Shown here in pieces: positions 6,944 to 15,051 of a stretch of DNA of 24,290 nt (position 1 is the stretch's first letter; the number at the start of each line of letters is the position of its first letter). A program made the translations under genes and the position numbers. Source of the stretch: Bacteroidales bacterium UBA1309 (GTDB taxonomy: Bacteria > Bacteroidota > Bacteroidia > Bacteroidales > Dysgonomonadaceae); NCBI GenBank assembly GCA_002307185.1, contig DBTT01000042.1, forward strand, positions 1 to 24,290. The letters run 5' to 3'. The notes beneath the pieces were generated by a model. That model searched no databases and was not told the DNA's origin. It saw only the letters and a list, made by a program, of their open reading frames with translations.

Positions 6944-8566
6944 TTATTCGACATCCACTACTTTGCTCTTTCTCAATGTCTCCACCGGCACCACTCTCCA
7001 TTCTCCTGTTTCAGGATGAGGGAATGTATAGACGTTGCTTTCCGCTTTTGCCCGCAATCTTGGGATGGGATCGTAATCGCTGGTGCATTGCCTCAAGTCG
7101 CTTGCATGCTTGATGTCATCGCTCAGGTTGAGGTCAGAATACGACTGTGGTGTTTCAAAACCTTTGCCCGTGGGGATTTCATCCTTGCTAATGTCCAGAA
7201 GGGTCAGTTTGTGAACCGGAGAATATACGCAGTTATAAATATCACGGGCCAAGCGCACCCAACCTTCGAATCCCTTGTAGGGGCCGTTGTGGTAGCCATG
7301 AACATTCAGGTAAGGCACACGGATTTTTTTAGCTACTTCTCCCGGACGTTTGCCCGTCATGATAAGGTCGGGTTTGAGTTCGTACATAGCTTCAAGGCTT
7401 TCCAATTCGTTTGGATCGTCAATGGCCAAGGCACCTGGTTCGCAGCGCGAAACCCCTTTTTCCATGTCTCCTTGGTGGCCGAATTTTGTGTAAACTGATA
7501 CCACGTTGATGCCCATTTCTGCTTTCAACATGTGTGCCCAGTGCCACAATTTGGACCCTCCAGGCCACAAGCACATCTTGACTCCCTGCAAGCGTGCCGC
7601 ATACCAGTCCAATTCGGGTTTCCAACGGGCATATTCTTCTGCAATGATTTCTTCCGCTTTGTCTTCGATGCCAAAGAAATAACCGATCTTCCGCAACGAA
7701 TCGGCAGTGGCTTCAAATCCGAATCCGTCGATGTCCATTCGTGGAATACCGTAGCGGACACGAAGTTCATCGCAGATATATTCGGCAGACCGGGCGCATT
7801 CCAGCACGTTCAATTGTGCTTTGTGCAAACAACGGAGGTCGTCGAAACGTCCGTTGCCGGTGAATGTTGCCAAGATTTGTATTCCCATCCGGTGGAAATA
7901 GTCCTTCATCAGCTCTTGGTCGCCCTGTATGTTGTATTCGCCAATGTAGTTGATCACATACTTGCTGTAAATTTCAGGCTCGGCAGTGCCCACCATTTGA
8001 TTCAACCAAGCCATGTTGATCTTGTGGTGTCCTCCCGATTGGCTTGGGCCGGCAAATCCCGGGGAGTTGCAGACGAACACTTTTTTGCCGGGCATTTCTT
8101 CCATCACTTCCTCCGCAATAGCATTCATGTCGTCGCCAATCAGCGCCGATGCGCAAGTTTGGTAAAGCGTCATGCTGTTTATTTTGGGGAATGCCTTGAA
8201 TGCTTCCACAATGTTCTTTTTCAACATTTTTTCTGCACCAAACACCACGTGTGCTTCTTTCATGTCGGAAGCAAAGGTGTATTTCAATTGAAAGTTTCCA
8301 TCGTCGCTGATATAACGCTTGGTTTGCCAAGTGTCGTACGTGCAACCAACAGGGCCGTGACTTAGATGGATCACGTCTTTCATCGGGGTTCCAATCACGT
8401 GCTTAGCACCACAGTAAGCACAACCTCTTTCCGAAATTGTTCCCGGAATCGTGTTCAGGTATCCGAGTGGAAGAGCATGCGTCAAGTCCTCGCCTTCGCC
8501 CTTGTCCACGGCGTGTTCAAGCCGCTCGGGGATACATTCGCTACATTTGAATTGATGATATGGCAT
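6944..8566 (-). CDS. anfD: Fe-only nitrogenase alpha subunit AnfD
   Basis: 540 residues; Azotobacter AnfD has 518. It holds the FeFe cofactor: the ligands Cys257 (LNVLECARS) and His423 (YLNVHGYHNGPYKGF) sit at the same numbers as in Azotobacter and Rhodobacter AnfD. P-cluster ligands are Cys49 (GCAYCG), Cys75 (GPVGC) and Cys138 (YQTCAS). Other blocks are NSPGFAGPSQSGGHHKIN, GEYNIQGDQE, CLWPGGSKLWHWAH, KFGHQGDMEKG and TGKRPGEVAKK. The AnfD-type wording of these blocks (GPSQSGGHH, HNGPYKGFEGW) argues against VnfD or NifD. The last ~30 residues (ESNVYTFPHPETGEW onward) extend beyond the usual AnfD end. It starts 39 bp after nifI2. Confidence 0.96.
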   Translation of the reverse strand: MPYHQFKCSECIPERLEHAVDKGEGEDLTHALPLGYLNTIPGTISERGCAYCGAKHVIGTPMKDVIHLSHGPVGCTYDTWQTKRYISDDGNFQLKYTFASDMKEAHVVFGAEKMLKKNIVEAFKAFPKINSMTLYQTCASALIGDDMNAIAEEVMEEMPGKKVFVCNSPGFAGPSQSGGHHKINMAWLNQMVGTAEPEIYSKYVINYIGEYNIQGDQELMKDYFHRMGIQILATFTGNGRFDDLRCLHKAQLNVLECARSAEYICDELRVRYGIPRMDIDGFGFEATADSLRKIGYFFGIEDKAEEIIAEEYARWKPELDWYAARLQGVKMCLWPGGSKLWHWAHMLKAEMGINVVSVYTKFGHQGDMEKGVSRCEPGALAIDDPNELESLEAMYELKPDLIMTGKRPGEVAKKIRVPYLNVHGYHNGPYKGFEGWVRLARDIYNCVYSPVHKLTLLDISKDEIPTGKGFETPQSYSDLNLSDDIKHASDLRQCTSDYDPIPRLRAKAESNVYTFPHPETGEWRVVPVETLRKSKVVDVE

Positions 8567-8605
8567 GATTTCTCTTTTTTTTATTGTTTTAAAACTTCCA
8601 GTAAA

Positions 8606-8977
8606 TTACAAAGCGGCATCGCCCGTTTCTTTGGTGCGGACTTTCATGGCATTGTCGGTTGGGCAAATAAATATTTTTCCATCCCCGATGTAGCCGGTCT
8701 TGTTTGTTTTGGTAATGATATCGACGATTTTGTCCACATCTTCATCCTTGGCTACAATGACAAGCATCCGCTTTGGCACAAATTTCATTCCGGTCACATG
8801 GCCTTTCACCATCGCCTCCTTGCTCACTTCTATACCAGTCAGCACCGGATTGATTCCCCGCTGGTTGCCACGTCCCCAAACGGGCATCGCAGTCACAGAA
8901 GGTACATCCATCTCGTCCAGCTTTTTCTTGGTGGCATTCATTTTGCTGGGGCGAATAATCGCTATTATCTCTTTCAT
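8606..8977 (-). CDS. nifI2: NifI2, PII-like nitrogenase regulator
   Basis: 123 residues of the PII (GlnB) superfamily. KEIIAIIRP opens the fold, MPVWGRGNQRG (31-41) leads into a long T-loop reaching about residue 70, and GYIGDGKIFI (95-104) is the B-loop and strand. The enlarged T-loop and the position between H and D genes are typical of NifI2. In archaea and clostridia NifI1 and NifI2 form a complex that binds dinitrogenase and blocks it when 2-oxoglutarate is low. No uridylylation tyrosine is evident in the expected GlnB context. It follows nifI1 after 14 bp. Confidence 0.9.
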   Translation of the reverse strand: MKEIIAIIRPSKMNATKKKLDEMDVPSVTAMPVWGRGNQRGINPVLTGIEVSKEAMVKGHVTGMKFVPKRMLVIVAKDEDVDKIVDIITKTNKTGYIGDGKIFICPTDNAMKVRTKETGDAAL

Positions 8978-8991
8978 ACGATCAGTGTTTA

Positions 8992-9309
8992 TTAAATTCC
9001 GGAAGCCCCCGTACGTACCGTGATTGCCTTCTCGACGGGAGAGATGAAGATTTTCCCATCCCCTTCGCTGCCTGTGTAGGCTTTGAACTGAATGATTTTG
9101 AGCACTTCATCTACTGAAGAATCTTCAACGACAACGATAATTAAAATTTTGGGCAATTCATCGTAGTGGGTGTTGCCAACGGTCAGCCCTTTTTGTTTCC
9201 CCCTACCGAATACAGGCATCTTGGTCATTGAATAAAAACCAGAATCCGCCAAGCCATCCGTTACAGCGTCCGCAGTTTCGGGACGCACAATCGCTCTAAT
9301 CATTTTCAT
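8992..9309 (-). CDS. nifI1: NifI1, PII-like nitrogenase regulator
   Basis: 105 residues of the PII superfamily: MIRAIVRPE at the start, MPVFGRGKQKGL (31-42) into a T-loop of ordinary NifI1 length, and GSEGDGKIFI (80-89). It begins 24 bp after anfH, with AGGAG about nine bases before the ATG, which is unusually clear for this genome. A second ATG two codons later (MIRAIV) is an alternative. With NifI2 it should sense 2-oxoglutarate and ATP/ADP and inhibit nitrogenase directly, independent of transcription. The order nifH-nifI1-nifI2-nifD is classical for anaerobes and is kept here with anf genes. Confidence 0.9.
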   Translation of the reverse strand: MKMIRAIVRPETADAVTDGLADSGFYSMTKMPVFGRGKQKGLTVGNTHYDELPKILIIVVVEDSSVDEVLKIIQFKAYTGSEGDGKIFISPVEKAITVRTGASGI

Positions 9310-9333
9310 TTTGCTATCTCCTGTCTTTAGAGG

Positions 9334-10158
9334 TTAATCAATAATACCGTATTTTGTCACCATGGATTCCAATTCTGGCATGGTTAGCGGTTTAGGCACC
9401 ACAAACATCTGGTTTTCGATGATTTTGCGGGCCAATTCGCTGTATTCGTGAGCCTGGTTGCTTTGAGGGTCGAATTCGATCACGGTCTTTTTATTGAACT
9501 CCGCCTTTTGAACAATGTTGTCGCGGGGTACGAAGTGGATCATTTGTGTGCCGATTGCAGCGGCAAATTCTTCAATAAATTGACGTTCCTTGTCCACTTT
9601 GCGGCTGTTGCAAACAAGGCCTCCCAAGCGAACGCCACTTTGCTTAGCGTATTTCACCAAACCCTTGCAGATGTTGTTGGCGGCATACACGGCCATCATT
9701 TCGCCCGAGCAAACGATATACACTTCCTGTGCTTTTCCATCGCGGATCGGCATGGCGAACCCACCGCAAACAACATCACCTAATACGTCGTAGAACACGT
9801 AGTTCAATTCTGGAGTGTAGGCTCCTTGTGCTTCCATCAAGTCTATGGCTGTAATCACACCACGGCCGGCACATCCTACGCCTGGTTCCGGGCCTCCCGA
9901 TTCAGTGCATTTGATGCCTCCAAATCCAGTACTCACGACTTTGTCGGTTGTTACCAATTCCGCACCGTCGTCACGAAGCGTGTCCATGATTGTTTTTTGG
10001 TTCATACCTCCCAGAATCATACGGGTTGAGTCTGCTTTTGGGTCGCATCCATGAATGAATACTTTCTGTCCATGGAAAAAAGCCATTGCTGCTGCTGTGT
10101 TTTGTTGTGTGGTAGATTTACCGATACCACCTTTTCCGTAGAATGCAATCTTTTTCAT
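9334..10158 (-). CDS. anfH: Nitrogenase iron protein (dinitrogenase reductase) AnfH
   Basis: 274 residues, the usual length. A homodimer with one [4Fe-4S] cluster, it passes electrons to dinitrogenase at the cost of ATP. Visible are the P-loop GKGGIGKST (8-16), the switch I region GCDPKADSTR (37-46), cluster ligands Cys96 (GVGCAGRG) and Cys131 (DVVCGGF), switch II DVLGDV (124-129), and Arg99, the site that DraT would ADP-ribosylate where that system exists. It is the first gene of the operon, about 30 bp from the predicted sigma-54 transcription start. The sequence alone cannot fully separate AnfH from other Fe proteins; the anfDGK context makes the call. Confidence 0.93.
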   Translation of the reverse strand: MKKIAFYGKGGIGKSTTQQNTAAAMAFFHGQKVFIHGCDPKADSTRMILGGMNQKTIMDTLRDDGAELVTTDKVVSTGFGGIKCTESGGPEPGVGCAGRGVITAIDLMEAQGAYTPELNYVFYDVLGDVVCGGFAMPIRDGKAQEVYIVCSGEMMAVYAANNICKGLVKYAKQSGVRLGGLVCNSRKVDKERQFIEEFAAAIGTQMIHFVPRDNIVQKAEFNKKTVIEFDPQSNQAHEYSELARKIIENQMFVVPKPLTMPELESMVTKYGIID

Positions 10159-10198
10159 AATAAATAAAGTTATTGGGTTGATAGTTACATTAGCTTCT

Positions 10199-10215
10199 AA
10201 TCAAATACCGTGCCA
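10199..10215 (-). promoter_or_regulatory. Sigma-54 (-24/-12) promoter of the anf operon
   Basis: On the minus strand TGGCACG-GTAT-TTGAT, against the sigma-54 consensus TGGCACG-N4-TTGC(A/T). The -24 element is perfect, the spacing exact, and only the C of the -12 box is changed. Transcription should start near 10190, giving a leader of about 30 nt before anfH. Sigma-54 with an activator of the NifA/AnfA type is the established way to control nitrogenase genes. Confidence 0.8.
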
Positions 10216-10467
10216 TAAAAATATTTATTGAAATAAAGGTTCTTGTTTTATAGTTATATTATTTATATTCAGTTTATTGTAAATTTATTTAGAACGTATT
10301 TCGTTATATGAAAATATAATAACCCACAAAAAAGAGGGATTAAAAGTCAAAAAGTACATTTATGTAGTGTTTTGGATTTGTGGTACGATGAGGAGGATGT
10401 CTCAAGAGAACGCTAGCTTGGCAAATTTTACGCTGAATAGCCGTCCTACTATTTTGTGATCAAATCG
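10216..10467. other. AT-rich region upstream of the anf promoter
   Basis: It separates anfH from the stop of the receptor gene. A dyad TTATAT-gaaa-ATATAA lies at 10304-10319, about 115-130 bp upstream of the predicted anf start, where an enhancer-binding activator would be expected. No TGT-N10-ACA (NifA) site is present. A weak TACAT/ATGTA hairpin (about 10355-10366) followed on the minus strand by T-rich DNA may end the receptor transcript. Confidence 0.4.
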
Positions 10468-12759
10468 TCATTTTGCAAACCGCGAAGTATCCACTTCCTT
10501 GTGTTTCTTTTCCTTGTACCCTCCAAACTTGTAGGAGAAAGAGAGGCTGACGTATTGGGTGTCGGAAATGATCGAGATGTCCAAGTTTTGAGTATCAAAG
10601 TGCGTTTTCATGCTTTTGGGAGTCCAGCTATTGAACATATCATTCACTTTGAAACGGATTTCGGCTTTGCTATCGTTGGACGCCCACTTTAAGCCTGCAT
10701 TTAGTTGGTATATGGAGGACAGTATTGCCGGTCCTTGGATATTTTTGGTGCAAAAGGCTCCCGATAATTCGGCTTTGATATTCGGCTTTGAGGAAATATT
10801 AAACGTATTATTCAAGTTCGTGTAAACGGAAAATATATTGTCATTGAAGGATGTTTCGTAGAAGTTGCTATTTTTTTGTTGGTCATAATATCCATAAAGC
10901 ATGAATTTAGAATCCATCCAGGAACTGATGCGGAATGGCACCAATAGGTACAGTCCTAGATTTTCTTTGTAATCGAAGTTTACCGTTTTGTAAATCAAAA
11001 CTAAGCGTTCTTGCGATTGGTAGGGCAATTGCATCGAATAGTCATCTTCGAGGCTGGCATTCAGTGAAAAGATATATTTGTTTTTGAGAATGTAAGTCAG
11101 GGAGGTTTCATAAGAACGGGTTGGTCGTAAATCGGGATTTCCATCTATTTCAGTGTAACCATCCAAATAGGAAACCGAATTTATCATCGCCCAATAACTA
11201 GGATAAGTTTTGTCCGAAGAAAGGCTGAATTGAAGGATGCGGTTGGGATCGATTACGTAAGTCATGTCCAATTGGGGGACAAGACTCCGATATCGTTTGT
11301 CTTTGTGCTGATAATATTCACCGGTGAACGAAGCCTTTAAAGAAAAAGATTCGGAGAATTCCTTTGAAAATCCGGCATAGGCCTGGTATGTATATTCGTT
11401 CAACGCACTCTGGGTGTTGGATGACGAGAGGTCTTTGCCTTTATCTGAATAATAGACTTGAGAACTTTTGTCGGAGGCATAGATAAAGTTGGCGCCATAA
11501 TTCAATGTCCATTTGTTTGCCAAGATATGGCTTTGGTCTGCATTCAATGTCAACCGATTGATGTCTTGTTTGGAGGTAGCGGTGAATGCCGTTTCCTTTC
11601 CAGTCAGTTTTTCTTCATAATCTTGTCCCGAATGCTTTTTATAAGAAGTATAATCGGTACCAACTGAGAGGCCAAACCCAGAAGTATAATTCATTGCTAA
11701 GTTATGCAATTGAATCGGTGTGTTTTCATACCCTCTGTTTTCAGAATCAGAGAAAGAACCTTTTGAAAATGCGGTTGGTCTGTTTTTTGTCTGGATTTGA
11801 GTAGTGTAAACTACAGAAATTTTGTCTTTCGAACTAAGCAACAATTCATTCCCTAAGCGGATATTATGGGATAAATTGTTGTTTTTTGTCACGTTATCTT
11901 GATTGATTTCATACAGTTCGCCGTCATAAAGATGATGCGAATCTATACCTAAACCCATATATTTCTCGGTCTGCATTACTTGATACATGAAGTCTGTTGA
12001 AAAAAGCGAGCTGCTGTATGACAGGGATATACCTGCGTCGTAATTGGCATAATGCGATTGGCTGGCATTTCCATTGACCTGTCCCTGCCATTGTGGGGTT
12101 TGCGATACACCGTCTTTCAACACAAGATTGATGGAGGCTCCCCGCAGATGATACTGAGGCGGTGTGTTATACATCACTTCTGCATACTGGATACGTTCCT
12201 TTGGTATACTTTTTAACAATGCTGTCATTTGCTCGGCGGTCATCGAGGATGCTTTTCCATTGATGATCACGCTGACGCCATTGCTTCCAGCCAAATTCAG
12301 GGCATCGTTTTGTTCCGATACGCCAGGCAACTCCAACAAGGCATCGTAGGCGTTGCTTGCTATTTTGTTTTGCAACAAAAGCGTCATGTCGTACGTCATC
12401 TTGCCGTCCACCACCTTCACTAAAGGGCGTTCGGCTTTCACAACCACTTCTTGCAAATTCAAATCCTTGTTTTCCAGTTGGATATTACCCGCGTCGGGGT
12501 TGCAAAATTCCTTCTCTAAAGATTTGTACATCAGGTTTTGAATCACTAATCGGTATTTGGTAAGGTTTTTCTGAAAATAGAAATTACCTAATGAATCGCT
12601 GTAACTAGCATCCATGTAAATTGAATCCATCGTTTGTAGCACAATGGCGGAGGACTCTATACCATGTCCTTCTTTGTCTGTTATTCTCCCTGTGATATTC
12701 TGCGCATTTAATGCCAAAATAGAGGTTGCGAATACGAGAATGAGTGTGAGCTTCTTCAT
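10468..12759 (-). CDS. TonB-dependent-receptor-like outer membrane protein
   Basis: 763 residues. The start chosen is MKKLTLILVFATSILALNAQ, a clear signal peptide; an upstream in-frame ATG at 12783 would lie at or before the predicted transcription start. Domains in order: carboxypeptidase-regulatory-like beta-sandwich (about 21-105, starting NITGRITDKEGHGIESSAIV), plug domain (about 107-220, VVKAERPLVKVVDGKMTYDM and a LNLAGSNGVSVIINGKA segment), and an OMP_b-brl_3-type barrel to the end, with alternating-aromatic strands such as YVSLSFSYKFGG. The ligand is unknown. A SusD partner is absent. Divergent from a two-component system, which in Bacteroidetes often controls such a receptor. Confidence 0.85.
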   Translation of the reverse strand: MKKLTLILVFATSILALNAQNITGRITDKEGHGIESSAIVLQTMDSIYMDASYSDSLGNFYFQKNLTKYRLVIQNLMYKSLEKEFCNPDAGNIQLENKDLNLQEVVVKAERPLVKVVDGKMTYDMTLLLQNKIASNAYDALLELPGVSEQNDALNLAGSNGVSVIINGKASSMTAEQMTALLKSIPKERIQYAEVMYNTPPQYHLRGASINLVLKDGVSQTPQWQGQVNGNASQSHYANYDAGISLSYSSSLFSTDFMYQVMQTEKYMGLGIDSHHLYDGELYEINQDNVTKNNNLSHNIRLGNELLLSSKDKISVVYTTQIQTKNRPTAFSKGSFSDSENRGYENTPIQLHNLAMNYTSGFGLSVGTDYTSYKKHSGQDYEEKLTGKETAFTATSKQDINRLTLNADQSHILANKWTLNYGANFIYASDKSSQVYYSDKGKDLSSSNTQSALNEYTYQAYAGFSKEFSESFSLKASFTGEYYQHKDKRYRSLVPQLDMTYVIDPNRILQFSLSSDKTYPSYWAMINSVSYLDGYTEIDGNPDLRPTRSYETSLTYILKNKYIFSLNASLEDDYSMQLPYQSQERLVLIYKTVNFDYKENLGLYLLVPFRISSWMDSKFMLYGYYDQQKNSNFYETSFNDNIFSVYTNLNNTFNISSKPNIKAELSGAFCTKNIQGPAILSSIYQLNAGLKWASNDSKAEIRFKVNDMFNSWTPKSMKTHFDTQNLDISIISDTQYVSLSFSYKFGGYKEKKHKEVDTSRFAK

Positions 12760-12790
12760 ATTGAGATGCGTTTTTTGTTGTTTCATGGAG

Positions 12791-12798
12791 CAAAGGTC
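12791..12798 (-). promoter_or_regulatory. Possible -7 box of the receptor gene
   Basis: GACCTTTG on the minus strand matches the Bacteroidetes -7 consensus TAnnTTTG except for the first base. It would put the transcript start about 25-30 nt before the ATG at 12759, which supports that start. No -33 TTTG at proper spacing was seen. Confidence 0.35.
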
Positions 12799-12885
12799 AG
12801 CAGAAAACACAAGAGTCCAGGTTATCATTCACTTATGAAGTCTTATCTAGTCTTAACGGTCTGTGGTTCGTCGTATTATTATGAT

Positions 12886-12893
12886 TACATTTG
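12886..12893 (+). promoter_or_regulatory. -7 box (TACATTTG) of the two-component operon
   Basis: A perfect match to TAnnTTTG. The nearest -33-like element is TCTG at 12860-12863, 22 bp upstream. The start would be near 12900, leaving a leader of about 14 nt before the kinase gene. Confidence 0.5.
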
Positions 12894-12913
12894 TGTGTGT
12901 TAAATGAAAAACA

Positions 12914-14362
12914 ATGAAATCTAACTTCAAATACATTCTTATCGGTATTATTGGCTGTCTGTCGATAGCCCTCGTGTTTCAAATTTTTTGGCTGGGGGGA
13001 CTCTACAAAACCATAGAAGCAGAAACTGAAAAATCAGTGATTACTTGTTTGGACGAAGCCAATTCAATGGAATTGCAAGAACGAATAGATAGCTTGGATA
13101 AAGCCCCTAAACCGAAAAAATGTAAAGGGAAAATTTCTATCAAGCAATCCATGGGAAGTTCCAAAGAAAAAGATCCATTTGAAAAAAAATTCACTATACA
13201 ACGGGAAAATGTTGTCAAGGAAGGCGATACCATCAAAGCCGAAAAGGAATTAGACAAAGACAAGGTCAACGTAGTTTATATGAACAAGATTCTTGTGTCG
13301 ATCAGGGAAGCTATCCACCAGACTTTGGATAATAAAGAATCACCGATTAGCTTGAGAATCTTACACTCATCGCTCTCTGAATTATTTGTTAAGGAGGAAA
13401 TAAAATCGCACATATACCGGATTGAAATTGTGAACTTAGCCAAAAATAAAGTTATCCACACTGCTAGCTTTTCAAGAGAAAAGGAGGCTCCTTCCGTATT
13501 TAACTTCACCTATGATTCCGACAACCATTTGGGATACCGCATTTATATTGAGTCACTCACAAAATCTATTTTAGCCCAGATGCTCGGAATTCTGAGCACC
13601 ACCTTTTTTATCATTGTGATTTTTGTTTTTGCATTCTGGTACTTGATCAAAACCATATTCCAGCAGAAAACATTGGATGAAATGAAAGAGGGTTTCACCA
13701 ACAACATGACCCATGAATTAAATACGCCGATTGCCGTAGCTTATTCTGCAACAGATGCTTTGCTCAACTTTGGACAAGGCGAGAACAAAGAGAAACGGGA
13801 AAAGTACTTAGCCATAAGTAAAAGCCAGCTCGAAAAACTGAGTGGTTTGGTGGAACAAATTTTGTCAATGAGCATGGAGCGGCGCACCAAATTTGTACTC
13901 CAAAAAGAAGATGTTCAGATAAAAGCGGTATTGGATATTCTGGTTGAACAACATCGGATGAAAGCGGACAAGAAGATCTTATTTAATTTTGATATTAAAC
14001 CCCATGATCTAACTGCCTACGCCGATAGAACGCACCTTAATAATTTGCTTAGTAACTTGATCGATAATGCGATAAAGTATTCTGAGGAAGAAGAGGCTCG
14101 CATAGATGTCTGTGCCTTCAACGAGGCGAATTTCTCTGTCATTGAAGTCAAAGACAATGGAATTGGTATTGCTTCCGACAAACAAAAATTTGTATTCGAT
14201 AAATTCTTTCGGGTAACACAGGGCAACAAGCACAATGCCAAGGGATACGGCATCGGGTTGTTCTATGTGAAAACAATAGTGGAGAAGCACAATGGAATTA
14301 TCCAACTCTCTAGCGTATTGGGAAAAGGATCTGTCTTCACAATAAAAATACCACTAAAATAA
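12914..14362 (+). CDS. Sensor histidine kinase
   Basis: 482 residues. Two membrane segments (about 7-29 and 221-247) enclose a Lys/Glu-rich periplasmic sensor domain of about 190 residues with no recognised fold. The kinase core is complete: H-box MTHELNTPIAVAYS with phospho-acceptor His267, N-box HLNNLLSNLIDNAIKYS (374-390), G1 box VKDNGIGIA (412-420) and G2 box GYGIGLFYVK (444-453). No HAMP domain is obvious; the H-box follows the second membrane helix closely, as in many Bacteroidetes kinases. The stop overlaps the ATG of the response regulator (TAATG), so the two are translationally coupled. The divergent receptor gene is a plausible target; the signal is unknown. Confidence 0.93.
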   Translation: MKSNFKYILIGIIGCLSIALVFQIFWLGGLYKTIEAETEKSVITCLDEANSMELQERIDSLDKAPKPKKCKGKISIKQSMGSSKEKDPFEKKFTIQRENVVKEGDTIKAEKELDKDKVNVVYMNKILVSIREAIHQTLDNKESPISLRILHSSLSELFVKEEIKSHIYRIEIVNLAKNKVIHTASFSREKEAPSVFNFTYDSDNHLGYRIYIESLTKSILAQMLGILSTTFFIIVIFVFAFWYLIKTIFQQKTLDEMKEGFTNNMTHELNTPIAVAYSATDALLNFGQGENKEKREKYLAISKSQLEKLSGLVEQILSMSMERRTKFVLQKEDVQIKAVLDILVEQHRMKADKKILFNFDIKPHDLTAYADRTHLNNLLSNLIDNAIKYSEEEEARIDVCAFNEANFSVIEVKDNGIGIASDKQKFVFDKFFRVTQGNKHNAKGYGIGLFYVKTIVEKHNGIIQLSSVLGKGSVFTIKIPLK

Positions 14363-15051
14363 TGGAGAAGATAAAAGTATTATTCGTTGAAGATGAGCAA
14401 ACTTTGGCCATGATCATCAAAGACACGTTGAGCGAACAGGGCTTCGATATTGTTTTGGCTGAAGATGGAAATGAGGGGCTTAAGCTCTTTTTTGATATCC
14501 GTCCTGATATTCTAGTTTCTGACGTGATGATGCCGCAAGTGGACGGTTTTGAAATGGTCAATAAGATACGACAAACGGATAAGGCAACCCCTGTCTTGTT
14601 TCTCACGGCACGTTCTGCCATCAAAGATGTGGTGGCTGGGTTTGAACTAGGAGCCAATGATTACCTAAAGAAACCCTTCAATATGCAGGAACTGATTGTG
14701 CGGATAAAAGCCTTGGTTGGACGAATCCAAATAGGACAGAAAGACGAAAATAGTACCGAATTCAGTATCGGTGACTATCATTTCAATGCCGTCACGCAAG
14801 CACTGAATTACCTCGGAAGCCACGAGGAGCTATCACACCGGGAATCGGAAATACTCAAACGGTTGTGCATCAATAAGAACGACGTGGTGCAAACGCAAAG
14901 CATTCTTCTTGATTTATGGGGAGATGATAATTTCTTCAATACCAAGAGCTTGCACGTTTTTATCACGAAGCTGAGGCACAGGTTGAGCAAAGACGAAAGG
15001 ATCAAAATTGTAAATGTTAGGGGGATTGGCTATAAATTGATTGTGGAATAA
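14362..15051 (+). CDS. OmpR/PhoB-family response regulator
   Basis: 229 residues. The receiver domain (1-120) has the acidic pocket Glu10/Asp11, phospho-acceptor Asp54 (LVSDVMMP), Thr82 and Lys104 (KKPF). The C-terminal winged-helix domain (about 130-229) has LSHRESEILKRLC, the TQSILLDLWGDDNFFNTKSL segment, and HVFITKLRHRLSKDE with the ending VRGIGYKLIVE, typical of OmpR-type DNA binders. It overlaps the kinase gene by one base and is surely its partner. Confidence 0.95.
   Translation: MEKIKVLFVEDEQTLAMIIKDTLSEQGFDIVLAEDGNEGLKLFFDIRPDILVSDVMMPQVDGFEMVNKIRQTDKATPVLFLTARSAIKDVVAGFELGANDYLKKPFNMQELIVRIKALVGRIQIGQKDENSTEFSIGDYHFNAVTQALNYLGSHEELSHRESEILKRLCINKNDVVQTQSILLDLWGDDNFFNTKSLHVFITKLRHRLSKDERIKIVNVRGIGYKLIVE

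Noticed and set aside
6570..7001. A longer AnfG starting at 7001.
   Set aside because: It overlaps anfD by 58 bases and adds 25 residues not seen in the family; the ATG at 6926 has a ribosome-site-like AGGGGG before it.
7532..8365. A 277-codon open frame on the plus strand opposite anfD.
   Set aside because: It mirrors the codon bias of anfD, has a composition unlike a folded protein and no recognised motif; the minus-strand reading is unambiguous.
5027..8566. Molybdenum (NifDK) or vanadium (VnfDGK) nitrogenase.
   Set aside because: A delta subunit excludes NifDK, and the wording of the AnfD and AnfK motifs and cofactor-ligand numbering follow the Fe-only proteins. A family tree would be the formal test.
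10216..10467. NifA upstream activator sites (TGT-N10-ACA) or GTAC-N6-GTAC.
   Set aside because: The closest match is TGT-N10-AGA at 10278-10293, and the two GTAC words are about 25 bp apart; neither fits.
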